A stretch of DNA of 45,012 nt from the NCBI RefSeq assembly GCF_001679925.1, contig NZ_LYUZ01000095.1, positions 1 to 45,012 on the forward strand, given 5' to 3'. This stretch comes from Leisingera sp. JC1. GTDB taxonomy: Bacteria; Pseudomonadota; Alphaproteobacteria; Rhodobacterales; Rhodobacteraceae. Shown here in pieces: positions 25,614 through 34,134 of this stretch; within the stretch, counting starts at the first letter, position 1; each line of letters opens with the position of its first letter. The notes under the pieces were generated by a model. It saw only the letters and a program-made list of their open reading frames with translations. It searched no databases and was not told the origin of the DNA. Both the position numbers and the translations under genes were made by a program.

Positions 25614-27035
25614 TTACGCAGCAGACCCGCCAACTGTCAGCCCGCCCATCAGCACTGACGGCTGGCCGACGCCGACCGGCACCCATTGCCCGGCCTTGCC
25701 GCAGTTGCCCATGCCGGGGTCCAGCGCCATGTCGTTGCCGAGGCCGCGAATCTGTTTGAGCGCGGTGGCGCCGTCGCCGATCAGGGTAGCGCCCTTAACC
25801 GGTTCACCGACCTTGCCGTCCTTCACGCGGTAGGCCTCGGTGCAGGAGAACACGAACTTGCCGTTGGTGATATCGACCTGGCCGCCGCCGAAGCCCACCG
25901 CCCAGATGCCGTCCTTGATTCCCGCCACTAGGTCGCCGGGATCAGCCTCGCCGCCCAGCATGTAGGTGTTGGTCATCCGCGGCATCGGCGCATGGGCATA
26001 GCTTTGCCGCCGCCCGTTGCCGGTGGGGGAGACCCCCATCAGCCGCGCGTTCTGGCGGTCCTGCATGAAGCCGACCAGCACGCCGTCCTCGATCAGCGTG
26101 GTTTTCTGGCTCGGGGTGCCCTCGTCGTCCACGGTGATGGAGCCGCGCCGGTCGGGGATGGTGCCGTCATCCAGCACGGTGACACCCTTGGCGGCGATCT
26201 GCTGGCCCATCAGCCCGGCAAAGGCCGAAGACCCCTTGCGGTTGAAATCGCCCTCCAGCCCGTGGCCGATTGCCTCGTGCAGCAGGATGCCGGGCCAGCC
26301 GGGGCCAAGCACCACATCCATCTCGCCGGCCGGGGCGGGGACCGCATCCAGGTTAACAAGCGCGATGCGCAGCGCCTCCTGCACCTGGGCCTGCCAGTGC
26401 GCGGGATCGACCAGTCCATCAAGGCCCAGACGCCCGCCGCCGCCGGCGGAGCCGCTTTCGCGGCGGCCGTCTTTCTCGACGATCACGGAGACGTTCAGGC
26501 GGGCCATCGGGCGTGTGTCGCGCACCCGCACCCCGTCGGCGCGCAGGATCTCCACCTCTTGCAGCGAGGCGGCAAGCGAGGCAGACACCTGCACCACGCG
26601 TTTGTCGAGGTTGCGGGCATAGTCGTCGATCTCGCGCAGCGTTTCCACCTTGACCGGGAAGGGCATGGCGCTGATCGGATCGGCGTCGGTGTAAAGCTTC
26701 TTGTTGGTGGCCTGCGGTGCGTCCGCATAGGTGCCGCCGCCGCCGCCAACCGCCAGCTTGGCGGTTTCCGCCGCCCGCCGCAGCGAGGCGATGGAGACAT
26801 CGGTGGAATGGGCATATCCCGCCACATCGCCGTTCACGGCCCGCAGGCCGAAGCCTTCGGAGGCATCATAGCTGGCGCTGCGCAGCCGTCCGTCATCAAA
26901 GGACAGCGCCTCTGACTTGCGGCGTTCGGCAAAGATCTCGCCGTCCTCGGCACCGTTCAGGGCATCACGCAGGGTGGCCAGGGCCTCATCCTCCGGAAGC
27001 GCGGTTTCGAAGGGTCGGAAGGATGGGTTTTCCAT
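25614..27035 (-). CDS. tldD: Metalloprotease TldD
   Basis: A 473-residue TldD/PmbA-family protease subunit. The zinc site is HEAIGHGLEGDF (HExxxH, near residue 255), preceded by VVLGPGWPGILL and followed by GSITVDDEGTPSQKTTLIED, RQNARLMGVSPTGNGRRQSY and PRMTNTYMLGG, all characteristic of TldD rather than PmbA. TldD with TldE forms a heterodimeric peptidase that trims peptides such as microcin precursors and CcdA. The gene is divergent from ctaC with a perfect FNR-type site 20 bases before its start. GAGGA precedes the ATG by 7 bases. Confidence 0.95.
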   Translation of the reverse strand: MENPSFRPFETALPEDEALATLRDALNGAEDGEIFAERRKSEALSFDDGRLRSASYDASEGFGLRAVNGDVAGYAHSTDVSIASLRRAAETAKLAVGGGGGTYADAPQATNKKLYTDADPISAMPFPVKVETLREIDDYARNLDKRVVQVSASLAASLQEVEILRADGVRVRDTRPMARLNVSVIVEKDGRRESGSAGGGGRLGLDGLVDPAHWQAQVQEALRIALVNLDAVPAPAGEMDVVLGPGWPGILLHEAIGHGLEGDFNRKGSSAFAGLMGQQIAAKGVTVLDDGTIPDRRGSITVDDEGTPSQKTTLIEDGVLVGFMQDRQNARLMGVSPTGNGRRQSYAHAPMPRMTNTYMLGGEADPGDLVAGIKDGIWAVGFGGGQVDITNGKFVFSCTEAYRVKDGKVGEPVKGATLIGDGATALKQIRGLGNDMALDPGMGNCGKAGQWVPVGVGQPSVLMGGLTVGGSAA

Positions 27036-27054
27036 GGCACGGTCCTCAGATTTT

Positions 27055-27068
27055 TTGATCTAAATCAA
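27055..27068. promoter_or_regulatory. FNR/FnrL box between tldD and ctaC
   Basis: TTGATCTAAATCAA is a perfect match to the FNR consensus TTGAT-N4-ATCAA. It is 20 bases upstream of the tldD ATG and 163 bases upstream of the ctaC ATG. A possible ctaC -35 (TTGACG) follows at 27081-27086. FnrL control of oxidase genes is known in Rhodobacter; for this site it is inferred. Confidence 0.75.
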
Positions 27069-27230
27069 GAAAGCGACGGTTTGACGCTTGGCTGCCTCTT
27101 TATCTGTACGCCCGAATATGGTTTTAAGCTGCATCAAAGACAACGGGGCAGGTGCGTTTTGCGGAATCATTGATTCCCGTGCATTTCGTGCTGCCGCAGG
27201 AACAATACGATCAACCGATCAGGACAGAAC

Positions 27231-28076
27231 ATGAAAAACGCTTTGATGCTTTCGGGCCTTTTCGCCGGCCTTTCGAGCCTTCCAGCAATGGCGCAAGAAG
27301 GCCTGGAAACCATTGGTAAGCCGGTGGACGGCGGCCTGAACTTCCAGCCGGCGGCGACCTCGCTGATGGAAGGGATCCACAAGCTGGACTGGATGATCCT
27401 GGTGATCATCACCGCGATCTGCATCTTTGTGGCCGGTCTGCTGCTGTGGGCGATCCTGCGGTTCAACAAGCGTGCCAACCCGACCCCGGCCAAGTTCAGC
27501 CATTATACTCCGATTGAGATCGCCTGGACCGTGATCCCGATCCTGGTGCTGGTGTTCATCGGTTCCTTCTCGCTGCCGCAGCTGTTTGCCCAGCAGGAAA
27601 TCCCCGAGGGCGACATCAACATCAAGGTGACCGGCTACCAGTGGTACTGGGGCTATGAGTATGAAGACCACGAGTTCGGCTTTGAGAGCTTCCTGCTGCC
27701 GAAAGACCAGCTGGCCGCCAAGGGCTATGCCGAGGATGAATATCTGCTGGCCACCGACACCGCAGTTGTGGTGCCGTCGGGCAAGACCATTGTGATGAAC
27801 GTGACCGGCGCAGACGTGATCCACTCCTGGACTATCCCGGCCTTCGGCGTGAAGCAGGACGCGGTTCCCGGCCGTCTTGCACAGCTTTGGTTCAAGGTCG
27901 AAGAGGGCAAGGAAGGCATCTACTTCGGCCAGTGCTCCGAGCTGTGCGGCAAGGACCACGCCTATATGCCGATCACCGTCAAAGTGGTGACCCAGGCAGA
28001 ATATGACGCCTGGCTGGAAGGCGCCAAGGAAGAATACGCGGGCATCCCGCAGGCCTATCAGGTCGCTTCCAACTGA
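27231..28076 (+). CDS. ctaC: Cytochrome c oxidase subunit II (aa3-type)
   Basis: A 281-residue protein with a cleaved signal (MKNALMLSGLFAGLSSLPAM AQ), two membrane helices (WMILVIITAICIFVAGLLL and IEIAWTVIPILVLVFIGSF), and a periplasmic cupredoxin domain. The CuA ligands are present: His in VIHSWTIPAF, then CSELCGKDHAYM supplying two Cys, Glu, His and Met. The aromatic patch GYQWYWGYEYED is the electron entry. It opens the oxidase biogenesis operon; subunit I is not in this window. It is preceded by a 195-base divergent promoter region holding an FNR box. Confidence 0.97.
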   Translation: MKNALMLSGLFAGLSSLPAMAQEGLETIGKPVDGGLNFQPAATSLMEGIHKLDWMILVIITAICIFVAGLLLWAILRFNKRANPTPAKFSHYTPIEIAWTVIPILVLVFIGSFSLPQLFAQQEIPEGDINIKVTGYQWYWGYEYEDHEFGFESFLLPKDQLAAKGYAEDEYLLATDTAVVVPSGKTIVMNVTGADVIHSWTIPAFGVKQDAVPGRLAQLWFKVEEGKEGIYFGQCSELCGKDHAYMPITVKVVTQAEYDAWLEGAKEEYAGIPQAYQVASN

Positions 28077-28130
28077 TAACCTGGCCGCAGGGGCCCCGAG
28101 GGGGCGCCGTGCGGCACAGTGACAAGACCT

Positions 28131-28152
28131 GGGTGCGCAAGCTTGCGCACCC
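28131..28152. repeat. Perfect 22-bp palindrome between ctaC and ctaB
   Basis: GGGTGCGCAAG is followed directly by its exact complement CTTGCGCACCC. It lies 22 bases before the ctaB ATG. In RNA it forms a hairpin near the ctaB ribosome site; as DNA it could bind a dimeric regulator. No T-run follows. Confidence 0.6.
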
Positions 28153-28173
28153 GTTGCCGCCAAAGGACCCAAG

Positions 28174-29115
28174 ATGAGCGACGCAAGCATCAACGCAAGC
28201 CGGGCATATGAGGACGAGGCCAGCTTCGGCGATTATTTCGCCCTGCTGAAGCCCCGTGTCATGTCGCTGGTGGTGTTCACCGCTCTGGTCGGGCTGCTGG
28301 CGGCCCCGGTTTCCGTGCATCCCGTTGTCGGCTTCTGCGCCATCCTGTTCATTGCCATCGGCGGCGGTGCCTCCGGCGCGCTGAACATGTGGTGGGACGC
28401 GGATATCGACAAGGTGATGAAGCGCACCAAGTCGCGCCCGATCCCGGCCGGCAAGGTTGAGGCCGGCGAGGCGCTGGCGTTCGGCCTGGCGCTGTCGGGC
28501 CTGTCGGTGATCATGCTGGCGCTGGCCGCCAATGTCTTTGCCGGCGCGTTCCTGGCTTTCACCATCTTTTTCTACGTGGTGGTCTACACCATGTGGCTCA
28601 AGCGGGCGACGCCGCAGAACATCGTCATCGGCGGTGCCGCAGGGGCCTTCCCGCCGGTCATCGGCTGGATTGCTGCCACCGGCACCATGTCGGTTGAGCC
28701 CTGGCTGATGTTCCTGCTGACCTTCATGTGGACGCCACCGCATTTCTGGGCGCTGGCGCTGTTCATGCGCTCTGACTATGACGACGCGGGCGTGCCGATG
28801 CTGACCGTCACCCACGGCCGCCGCTCCACCCGTATCCATATCCTGGCCTATACTGTTCTGCTGGCCGTGCTGGCTGTTGACACTGCGTTCTCCGGCATTG
28901 GCGGCCCGCTGTATCTGGCCGTGGCCCTGGTGCTGAACGCGCTGTTCCTGCATGGCGCCTGGAAGATCACCCGCCGCGACGAGGATGATTCCGAGGCCGA
29001 CAATTTCAAGGTGGAGCGCAGCTTCTTCAAGCTGTCGCTGCTGTACCTTTTCCTGCATTTCGGCGCCATTCTGGCTGAGGCCCTGCTGAAGCCCTATGGC
29101 TTGGGAGGCTGGTAA
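28174..29115 (+). CDS. ctaB: Heme o synthase (protoheme IX farnesyltransferase)
   Basis: A 313-residue UbiA-family prenyltransferase with about eight to nine membrane helices. The prenyl-diphosphate/Mg site is NMWWDADIDKVMKRTKSRPI (near residue 72), and the second Asp-rich loop is SDYDDAGVPMLTVTHG (near 200). These match CtaB/CyoE, which farnesylates heme b to heme o, the first step toward heme a for the aa3 oxidase. It starts 97 bases after ctaC, with a 22-bp palindrome in the gap, and is followed with 1 base spacing by a small membrane protein gene. Confidence 0.95.
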   Translation: MSDASINASRAYEDEASFGDYFALLKPRVMSLVVFTALVGLLAAPVSVHPVVGFCAILFIAIGGGASGALNMWWDADIDKVMKRTKSRPIPAGKVEAGEALAFGLALSGLSVIMLALAANVFAGAFLAFTIFFYVVVYTMWLKRATPQNIVIGGAAGAFPPVIGWIAATGTMSVEPWLMFLLTFMWTPPHFWALALFMRSDYDDAGVPMLTVTHGRRSTRIHILAYTVLLAVLAVDTAFSGIGGPLYLAVALVLNALFLHGAWKITRRDEDDSEADNFKVERSFFKLSLLYLFLHFGAILAEALLKPYGLGGW

Positions 29116-29116
29116 G

Positions 29117-29281
29117 ATGGCTCTGCGCAAGGAACATGAGATCCACAAGCGCCGCTCCGGCCTGAACAAGGGCGTCGGCATTCTGCTGGCGGCCTTTGTG
29201 GTGCTGATCATGGCGCTGACCATGGTCAAGGTGACCTCGGCCAGCTTTAAGTTCCCCGATGCACAGGGGAAGCAGAACTGA
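29117..29281 (+). CDS. Small membrane protein of the cytochrome oxidase operon (CoxF-like)
   Basis: A 54-residue protein, MALRKEHEIHKRRSGLNKGV at the start, with one hydrophobic segment (GILLAAFVVLIMALTMVKVT) and a short soluble tail. It sits between ctaB and ctaG and its stop overlaps the ctaG ATG. Small ORFs in this place are conserved in Rhodobacter/Paracoccus-type cta operons (from memory) and are thought to be assembly factors; no biochemical role can be read from the sequence. The start at 29117 follows the ctaB stop directly; GGGAGG stands 5 bases before it. Confidence 0.8.
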   Translation: MALRKEHEIHKRRSGLNKGVGILLAAFVVLIMALTMVKVTSASFKFPDAQGKQN

Positions 29282-29868
29282 TGGCGCTGCAGGGCCCCAA
29301 GAAGACGGTTGTTCAGCTGGTCGGCGTTGTTGTCCTGATGGGCGGGCTGTCCTGGGCGTCGGTGCCGTTTTATGACTGGTTCTGCCGTGTCACCGGCTTT
29401 GGTGGCGTGACACAGGTTGCCGATGCGGGATCGGATACGATTCTGGAGCAGACCATCAAGGTCCGCTTTGACGGCTCCAAGGAACGCGGCATGCCGTGGG
29501 AGTTCAAGCCGGTGCAGCGCGAGATGGAGATCCGCCTGGGTGAAACCGGTTTGGCCTTTTACGAGGCCTACAACCCGACCGACCGCCCTGTGGCAGGGCA
29601 GGCGTCCTACAACGTGGCGCCTTATCAGGCCGGCGGGTTCTTTGAGAAAATCGACTGCTTCTGCTTTACCGAGCAGGTGCTTCAGCCGGGGGAGCGGGTT
29701 CAGATGCCCGTGACCTTCTTTGTTGACCCGGAGATCATTGATGACCGGGACGCAAAATACGTGCATACGATCACGCTGTCGTACACGTTCCATGAAATCG
29801 ATCTGCCCGAGGGCGTTGCCGCTCTCGACACCGGGGATAACACCGGGGCAGGCACAACCACGAACTAG
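29281..29868 (+). CDS. ctaG: Cytochrome c oxidase assembly protein CtaG (Cox11 family)
   Basis: A 195-residue Cox11 protein: an N-terminal membrane anchor (VVQLVGVVVLMGGLSWASVP) then the periplasmic copper-delivery domain with the PFYDWFCRVTGFGG start and the CFCFTEQVLQPGE motif, whose two Cys bind Cu(I). VEIRFDG-like strands and VDPEIIDD complete the fold. It inserts copper into the CuB site of subunit I. ATG overlaps the stop of the small upstream gene (TGATG), so translation is coupled. Confidence 0.96.
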   Translation: MALQGPKKTVVQLVGVVVLMGGLSWASVPFYDWFCRVTGFGGVTQVADAGSDTILEQTIKVRFDGSKERGMPWEFKPVQREMEIRLGETGLAFYEAYNPTDRPVAGQASYNVAPYQAGGFFEKIDCFCFTEQVLQPGERVQMPVTFFVDPEIIDDRDAKYVHTITLSYTFHEIDLPEGVAALDTGDNTGAGTTTN

Positions 29869-29891
29869 GCCGCTAGGTGAGGGACACTTAA

Positions 29892-30701
29892 ATGGCGCAC
29901 GCTAAAAATCACGATTACCACATTCTGCCGCCGTCGATCTGGCCGCTGGCAAGTGCCGTTGGCGCATTCATCATGCTGGTTGGCGCAGTCTTCTGGATGA
30001 AGGGCATCACCGCCTGGGCCTTCTGGATCGGCTTTGTTGCCGTGCTCTACTCGGCCTATGCCTGGTGGGCGGAAGTTGTTGCCGAAAGCAAGCAGGGCGA
30101 CCACACCCCGGTTGTCCGCATCGGCCTGCGTTACGGCTTCATCCTGTTTGTGATGTCCGAGGTGATGTTCTTCTTCGCCTGGTTCTGGTCGTTCTTCAAA
30201 CACGCCATCTACCCGATGGAGACCTATATCGGCACCGAGTACGTCAAGCCGGAGATCCTGCCGGTCGACCCGTTCCACCTGCCGCTGATCAACACCCTGA
30301 TCCTGCTGCTGTCCGGCTGCGCCGTGACCTGGGCGCACCACGCGCTGGTGCACAACAACGACCGCAAGGCGCTGGTGCAGGGCCTGGCCATCGGTATCGC
30401 CTTCGGCATCGCCTTCACCGCGCTGCAGGGCTATGAGTACGCCCACCTGCTGCACGAAGGCTGGCAGTTCGGCGGCGACGAGTTCTACTCCAACTTCTTC
30501 ATGGCAACCGGCTTCCACGGCTTCCACGTTGTGATCGGCACCATCTTCCTGACCGTCTGCCTGATCCGCGCGATGAAGGGCGATTTCACCCCCGAGCAGC
30601 ACGTCGGCTTTGAGGCAGCTGCCTGGTACTGGCACTTTGTGGACGTTGTCTGGCTGTTCCTGTTCGTGGCCGTCTACATCTGGGGCACCGCTGGTTTGTA
30701 A
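29892..30701 (+). CDS. ctaE: Cytochrome c oxidase subunit III
   Basis: A 269-residue polytopic protein with seven predicted membrane helices. It begins [20 protein letters not shown] and shows the family signatures [56 protein letters not shown] and [20 protein letters not shown]. It is the third core subunit of aa3 oxidase and stabilises the proton uptake path. It follows ctaG after 23 bases and is followed by a strong terminator. Confidence 0.97.
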   Translation: MAHAKNHDYHILPPSIWPLASAVGAFIMLVGAVFWMKGITAWAFWIGFVAVLYSAYAWWAEVVAESKQGDHTPVVRIGLRYGFILFVMSEVMFFFAWFWSFFKHAIYPMETYIGTEYVKPEILPVDPFHLPLINTLILLLSGCAVTWAHHALVHNNDRKALVQGLAIGIAFGIAFTALQGYEYAHLLHEGWQFGGDEFYSNFFMATGFHGFHVVIGTIFLTVCLIRAMKGDFTPEQHVGFEAAAWYWHFVDVVWLFLFVAVYIWGTAGL

Positions 30702-30748
30702 TGGTTACATGTTTGCGGTTCCAAAAACCGCAGGCAGACCTTAATGAG

Positions 30749-30787
30749 CAAGGCGCGCAGGGGACACCTTGCGCGCCTTGTCTTTTG
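30749..30787 (+). terminator. Intrinsic terminator after ctaE
   Basis: CAAGGCGCGCA (30749-30759) pairs perfectly with TGCGCGCCTTG (30770-30780) around a 10-base loop, followed by TCTTTT. SURF1 starts 17 bases beyond it, so its expression needs readthrough or its own promoter. Confidence 0.8.
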
Positions 30788-30803
30788 AAGCGGAGCGGCC
30801 CGG

Positions 30804-31466
30804 ATGCGGCGTGTCATCTTCCTGTTGATCATCGGAGGCGCGGGCCTGGCGATTCTGATCGGCCTTGGCACCTGGCAACTGCAGCGCAAGGCCTGGAAGG
30901 AAGACCTGCTTCAGACGATTGAGGTCAGCATCGCGGCTGCACCGGCGGCTTTGCCGCAGGCCCCGGTGAAGGAACAAGACCGCTACCGGGCCGTTACCGT
31001 CGAAGGTGAAATCGAAGGCAATGCGCTGCATGTGTTCTGGGTCACCAAAGACGCCGAAACGGGGTACCGGGTCATTGCCCCTTTCGTGACCACCGATGGC
31101 CGGCGTGTCCTGTTGGACCGGGGCTTCATCCCTGCCGCTGAAAAGACCACATCTCTCAGCAGCGGGCAGGCAGCGGTCACCGGCAATCTTCTCTGGCCGG
31201 ATGAGGGCGACTGGACGACCCCCGCGCCGGAAGTGGACACCAATATCCTCTATTCCCGGGACGTGGCTTATATGGCAGAGCGCCTGAACACCGAACCCGT
31301 TTTGATTGTCGCCCGCAGCGCAGCGCCTGAGGCCGCGGTCACACCGCAGGCCGTGACAACTGCGGGCATCCCGAACAACCACTTGCAATATGCGATCACC
31401 TGGTTTTCGCTGGCCTTTATCTGGGCCGCGATGACCGTCTACTTCCTGCGGCGCAGCCGCCCCTGA
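30804..31466 (+). CDS. SURF1-family heme a insertion factor
   Basis: A 220-residue protein with the SURF1 topology, one helix at each end: IFLLIIGGAGLAILIGLGTW just after the start and ITWFSLAFIWAAMTVYFL at the end. The intervening periplasmic domain shows GTWQLQRKAWKEDLL, LDRGFIPA and the late NNHLQYAITWF motif. SURF1 helps insert heme a into subunit I. It is the last cta-related gene, just past a terminator, and is followed 20 bases later by thrC. GGAG precedes the ATG. Confidence 0.93.
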   Translation: MRRVIFLLIIGGAGLAILIGLGTWQLQRKAWKEDLLQTIEVSIAAAPAALPQAPVKEQDRYRAVTVEGEIEGNALHVFWVTKDAETGYRVIAPFVTTDGRRVLLDRGFIPAAEKTTSLSSGQAAVTGNLLWPDEGDWTTPAPEVDTNILYSRDVAYMAERLNTEPVLIVARSAAPEAAVTPQAVTTAGIPNNHLQYAITWFSLAFIWAAMTVYFLRRSRP

Positions 31467-31486
31467 ACCCGAAAGAGCTGAAGGCG

Positions 31487-32875
31487 ATGAAATATATCTC
31501 GACCCGGGGCCAAGCGCCCGAGCTGACCTTTGAAGATGCGATGCTGACCGGCCTCGCGCGTGACGGCGGCCTGTATGTGCCGGCAGAAATCCCGCAGATG
31601 TCCCACGATGATATCGCGGCGCTGGCAGGGCTGTCCTATGAGGAAACCGCCTTCCGCGTCATGCGTCCCTTCCTTGGCGACTGCTTCACCGACGAGGAAT
31701 TCCGCGGCATCATCGCTCGCGCCTACGAGGGGTTCGGCCACGCCGCCCGCGCGCCGCTGAAGCAGCTGGCGCCGAACCATTTCCTGCTGGAGCTGTTCCA
31801 CGGCCCCACGCTGGCGTTCAAGGATTTTGCGATGCAGCTGATCGGCCAGCTGTTCCAGGCAGCACTGGAGCGCCGCGGCGACCGGGTGACCATTGCAGGC
31901 GCCACTTCCGGCGACACCGGCTCTGCCGCCATGGAAGCCTTCCGCGGCCTCAGCAATGTGGATGTGTTCATCCTCTACCCGCATGGCCGCGTGTCTGAGG
32001 TGCAGCGCCGCCAGATGACCACGCCGCAGGATGCCAATGTGCACGCGCTGGCCGTGGATGGCGACTTTGACGACTGCCAGGCGCGTGTGAAGGACATGTT
32101 CAATGACTTCGATTTCCGCGATGGCGTGAAGCTGGCGGGCGTCAATTCGATCAACATCGCGCGGGTGCTGGCGCAGGTGGTTTATTACTTCTCTTCCGCC
32201 GTGTCGCTGGGTGCGCCGCAGCGCAAGGTGAGCTTCACCGTGCCGACCGGCAACTTCGGCGATATCTTTGCGGGCTTCATTGCCAAGCAGATGGGCCTGC
32301 CGATCGACCAGTTGGTGGTTGCTACCAACCAGAACGATATCCTGCACCGCTGCCTGTCGGGGCAGGGGTACTACAAGGGCGACACCCAGCCCTCGATCTC
32401 GCCGTCGATGGACATTCAGGTGTCCTCGAACTTCGAACGCGCGCTGTTCTATGCCTACGGCCAGGACAGCAAGGCAGTGGCGCAGCTGATGGATGAGCTG
32501 AAGAACGGCGGCTTTGACGTCTCCCAAGGCGCGATGCAGGCGCTGGCGGAGAATTACACCTCCGGCCGCACCTCCGAGGAGGAAACCCTGGCGACCATCA
32601 AGTCCGAGCTGGCGTCTTCGGGCGAGCTGATCTGCCCGCACGGGGCGGTTGCCGTGAAAGTGGCGAACGAGCACCGCAAGGGTGATGTGCCGATGATCAC
32701 GCTGGCCACCGCGCACCCGGCGAAATTCCCGGCTGCCGTGGAAGAAGCCAGCGGCATTCATCCGCCTCTTCCCCCCCGCATGGCAGACCTGTATGAGAGA
32801 TCGGAACGGGTGACCCGGATCTCCAACGATCTGGCTGCCCTTGAGGATCACATCAGAAAGAACATCGCGAATTGA
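31487..32875 (+). CDS. thrC: Threonine synthase
   Basis: A 462-residue PLP enzyme converting O-phosphohomoserine to threonine. The N-terminus MKYISTRGQAPELTFEDAML is typical of the proteobacterial long form. The PLP-binding Lys lies in HGPTLAFKDFAMQLIGQLF, followed by ATSGDTGSAAMEAFRG (phosphate loop) and FTVPTGNFGDIFAGFIAKQM. The gene lies between surf1 and the M16 protease; its TGA overlaps the TTG start of the latter. This grouping with cta genes is syntenic in Rhodobacterales (from memory) rather than functional. Confidence 0.96.
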   Translation: MKYISTRGQAPELTFEDAMLTGLARDGGLYVPAEIPQMSHDDIAALAGLSYEETAFRVMRPFLGDCFTDEEFRGIIARAYEGFGHAARAPLKQLAPNHFLLELFHGPTLAFKDFAMQLIGQLFQAALERRGDRVTIAGATSGDTGSAAMEAFRGLSNVDVFILYPHGRVSEVQRRQMTTPQDANVHALAVDGDFDDCQARVKDMFNDFDFRDGVKLAGVNSINIARVLAQVVYYFSSAVSLGAPQRKVSFTVPTGNFGDIFAGFIAKQMGLPIDQLVVATNQNDILHRCLSGQGYYKGDTQPSISPSMDIQVSSNFERALFYAYGQDSKAVAQLMDELKNGGFDVSQGAMQALAENYTSGRTSEEETLATIKSELASSGELICPHGAVAVKVANEHRKGDVPMITLATAHPAKFPAAVEEASGIHPPLPPRMADLYERSERVTRISNDLAALEDHIRKNIAN

Positions 32876-34134
32876 CAGTTCAGCAGCACACACTCGCCAA
32901 CGGGTTCCGCATCGTCTCCGAGCATATGCCGGGTCTGGAATCCGCGGCGGTTGGGATCTGGGTGAGCGCCGGCGGCCGCCACGAGCGGCTGGAGCAGAAC
33001 GGCATTGCCCATTTCCTTGAGCATATGGCCTTTAAGGGCACCAAGCGGCGCTCGGCCCTGCAGATCGCAGAGGAGATCGAGGATGTGGGCGGCTATATCA
33101 ACGCCTATACCTCGCGCGAGGTGACGGCCTATTACGCCCGTGTGCTGAAAGATGACGTGCCGCTGGCGGTGGACGTGATCGGGGATATCCTGCTCAATCC
33201 GGTGTTCGATTCACGTGAAATCGAGGTTGAGCGCGGGGTGATCCTGCAGGAGATCGGCCAGTCGCTGGACACGCCGGACGACGTGATCTTTGACTGGCTG
33301 CAGGAGGAAAGCTACCGCGGGCAGCCGCTGGGGCGGACCATTCTAGGGCCTGCAGAGAGGGTGCGCAGCTTCAGCCGCGAGGATCTGCAGGGCTTTGTCG
33401 GCGAACACTACGGCCCCGGCCAGATGATCCTGGCAGCAGCGGGCGGCGTCGATCACGATGCGCTGGTCAAGCTGGCGGAGCAGCTGTTCGGCCATATGGA
33501 GGCCAAGCCGGAGTTCACTGCCGAAGGCGCGCAGTTCACCGGCGGCGAGGCGCGGCAGGTGAAGGATCTGGAGCAGGCGCATTTCGCGCTGGCCTTTGAG
33601 GGCCCCGGCTACCGCGACCAGTCGATGTACACCGCGCAGATTTATGCCAGCGCCCTGGGCGGCGGCATGTCCTCGCGCTTGTTCCAGGAGGTGCGAGAGA
33701 AGCGCGGCCTCTGCTACACCATTTTCTCGCAGGCGGGATCTTATGCCGATACCGGCTCAATGACCGTCTATGCGGGCACATCGGGCGAGCAGCTGGCGGA
33801 GCTTGCAGGCATCACCATCGACGAGATGAAGCGCGCAGCGGACGACATGAGCGACGCCGAGGTGGAGCGCGCCCGCGCCCAGATGAAGGCCGGGATGCTG
33901 ATGGGGCTGGAAAGCCCCTCGAACCGGGCGGAGCGGCTGGCGCGGCTGGTGCAGATCTGGGACAAGGTGCCGTCGCTGGAACGCACGGTAGAACGCATCA
34001 ATGCGGTCACCACCAAAGACGTGCGCGAACTGGCGGAGACCATGGCGGTGACGGCGCCTGCGGCGCTGGCTTTGTACGGCCCGGTCGCAGATGCCCCGGC
34101 GCTGGAGCGGCTGCAGGAGAGGCGCGCCGCCTGA
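32872..34134 (+). CDS. M16-family zinc peptidase (processing peptidase-like)
   Basis: A 420-residue insulinase-family protease related to the beta subunit of mitochondrial processing peptidase. The inverted zinc motif HFLEHMAFKG (HxxEH, near residue 45) is present with the distal Glu in EEIEDVGGYINAYTSREVT. The C-terminal half keeps the inactive second domain (LGGGMSSRLFQEVREKRGLC). Reading begins with a TTG at 32872 that overlaps the thrC stop codon; no better start is found, since TVQQHTLANGFRIVSEHMPG already is the family N-terminus. The stop overlaps the ATG of the next gene (TGATG). Substrates are unknown. Confidence 0.92.
   Translation: MTVQQHTLANGFRIVSEHMPGLESAAVGIWVSAGGRHERLEQNGIAHFLEHMAFKGTKRRSALQIAEEIEDVGGYINAYTSREVTAYYARVLKDDVPLAVDVIGDILLNPVFDSREIEVERGVILQEIGQSLDTPDDVIFDWLQEESYRGQPLGRTILGPAERVRSFSREDLQGFVGEHYGPGQMILAAAGGVDHDALVKLAEQLFGHMEAKPEFTAEGAQFTGGEARQVKDLEQAHFALAFEGPGYRDQSMYTAQIYASALGGGMSSRLFQEVREKRGLCYTIFSQAGSYADTGSMTVYAGTSGEQLAELAGITIDEMKRAADDMSDAEVERARAQMKAGMLMGLESPSNRAERLARLVQIWDKVPSLERTVERINAVTTKDVRELAETMAVTAPAALALYGPVADAPALERLQERRAA

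Noticed and set aside
27979-29793. 604-codon minus-strand frame opposite ctaB and ctaG
   Set aside because: Antisense to conserved oxidase assembly genes; composition and lack of motifs mark it as a shadow.
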